From NCBI GenBank assembly GCA_964389025.1, contig CAYMCQ010000054.1:1-29480 (forward strand): a stretch of DNA of 29,480 nucleotides. Direction: 5' to 3'. The notes under the pieces were generated by a model. That model was not told the origin of the DNA, did no database searches, and was given only the letters and a program-made list of their open reading frames with translations. This document shows positions 29,315-29,480 of this stretch, piece by piece; position 1 is the first letter of the stretch; each line of letters opens with the position of its first letter. This stretch comes from CAYMCQ01 sp964389025. Lineage in GTDB: Bacteria; Verrucomicrobiota; Verrucomicrobiia; Limisphaerales; CAYMCQ01. Position numbers and translations under genes: made by a program.

Positions 29315-29461
29315 ATGGACACACTTCAAGAGTTACAGAGATGGTATCACTCGCAGTGTGACGGTGACTGGGAGCATGGATACGGTGTCGAGATTGGCAC
29401 GCTCGACAATCCGGGTTGGCGCGTCAGCAGTCAGCGACCTCCGGCAAAGCCGGAGGCTTGA
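29315..29461 (+). CDS. Truncated Imm53-like immunity protein
   Basis: Small ORF of 48 residues beginning MDTLQELQRWYHSQ, then CDGDWEHGYGVEIGTLDNPGW. This is the N-terminal signature I know from Imm53-type immunity proteins, which are predicted to protect against polymorphic toxins. Family members run to about 90-110 residues. Here the match ends after NPGWRV and the ORF stops in SSQRPPAKPEA, where a perfect hairpin (29438-29456) begins. It is therefore either a broken gene or a shortened cassette version. No partner toxin is visible. Expression would depend on an integron promoter or its own; neither was identified. Confidence 0.7.
   Translation: MDTLQELQRWYHSQCDGDWEHGYGVEIGTLDNPGWRVSSQRPPAKPEA
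29438..29456. repeat. Perfect 8-bp hairpin at the end of the Imm53-like ORF
   Basis: CCTCCGGC-AAA-GCCGGAGG. It encodes the non-homologous tail of the ORF. No T-run follows. It may be part of the structured cassette end or a small palindrome that truncated the gene. Confidence 0.8.
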
Positions 29462-29474
29462 GATAGCGTGAACC

Positions 29475-29480
29475 GCTCAA
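29475..29480 (+). other. Possible first bases of a cassette attC (R'' box)
   Basis: The window ends in GCTCAA. One more C would complete RYYYAAC, the left outer box of an attC. Position after the cassette ORF fits. It cannot be confirmed from six bases. Confidence 0.35.

Larger units (their letters stand above)
29290..29480 (+). mobile_element. First integron gene cassette (partial, runs off the window)
   Basis: Begins at the predicted cut in GTTAGGC, carries one small ORF in the outward direction, and reaches the window edge where an attC may begin. The close spacing of site and ATG (20 bases after the core) and the single-gene content fit a cassette. The closing GTTRRRY is outside the window. 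Confidence 0.6.

Overview
The window looks like a chromosomal scaffold from a draft or metagenome-assembled genome (there is a run of ten Ns at 21893-21902). My inference is a member of the Verrucomicrobiota, probably of the Limisphaerales/Pedosphaera type. The basis is the GC-rich base composition, the secreted multidomain protein with a calcium-loop tail, the futalosine-type menaquinone gene, and above all the many short palindromic and tandem repeats lying both between genes and in frame inside housekeeping genes. I remember such repeats from that lineage but could not check this.

Layout, left to right. (1) 1-5.5 kb: a Ski2-like helicase (+) converges on an rpsO-pnp operon (-), with a strong terminator between them. 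(2) 5.5-10.7 kb: an MqnD-like menaquinone enzyme (-), divergent from an exported S9 peptidase (+), followed by a PcrA/UvrD helicase (+). (3) 10.7-13.3 kb: a large secreted endonuclease/exonuclease/phosphatase-fold protein with BACON-like and PKD modules (-). (4) 13.3-19.1 kb: pyruvate phosphate dikinase (ppdK, -). Downstream of it lies a translationally coupled pair (multi-TM protein and B12-type radical SAM enzyme), and beyond that a second, truncated copy of the ppdK 3' end with its own terminator. This is the geometry of an island inserted into the 3' end of a gene. (5) 19.4-23.4 kb: cobalamin-dependent methionine synthase metH (+), carrying four separate in-frame repeat insertions and an assembly gap over its B12 motif. 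(6) 23.5-25.9 kb: a bifunctional-nuclease-family protein, holA and a STAS-domain protein (+). (7) 26.0-28.1 kb: a second UvrD-like helicase (-). (8) 28.1-29.5 kb: an integron. Its integrase intI (-) diverges from a candidate attI core, then comes a first cassette with a shortened Imm53-like immunity gene, and what may be the first bases of its attC lie exactly at the window edge.

Most genes are housekeeping: RNA decay, translation, replication and repair, one-carbon and pyruvate metabolism. The least ordinary parts are the integron at the right end, the duplicated ppdK end flanking an uncharacterised two-gene unit, and the mosaic of at least eight repeat types. Seven tandem or palindromic tracts are translated in frame within conserved enzymes, and one more lies within the Ski2-like helicase. 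No tRNA, rRNA or CRISPR array was seen. No stretch longer than about 300 bases lacks a gene.
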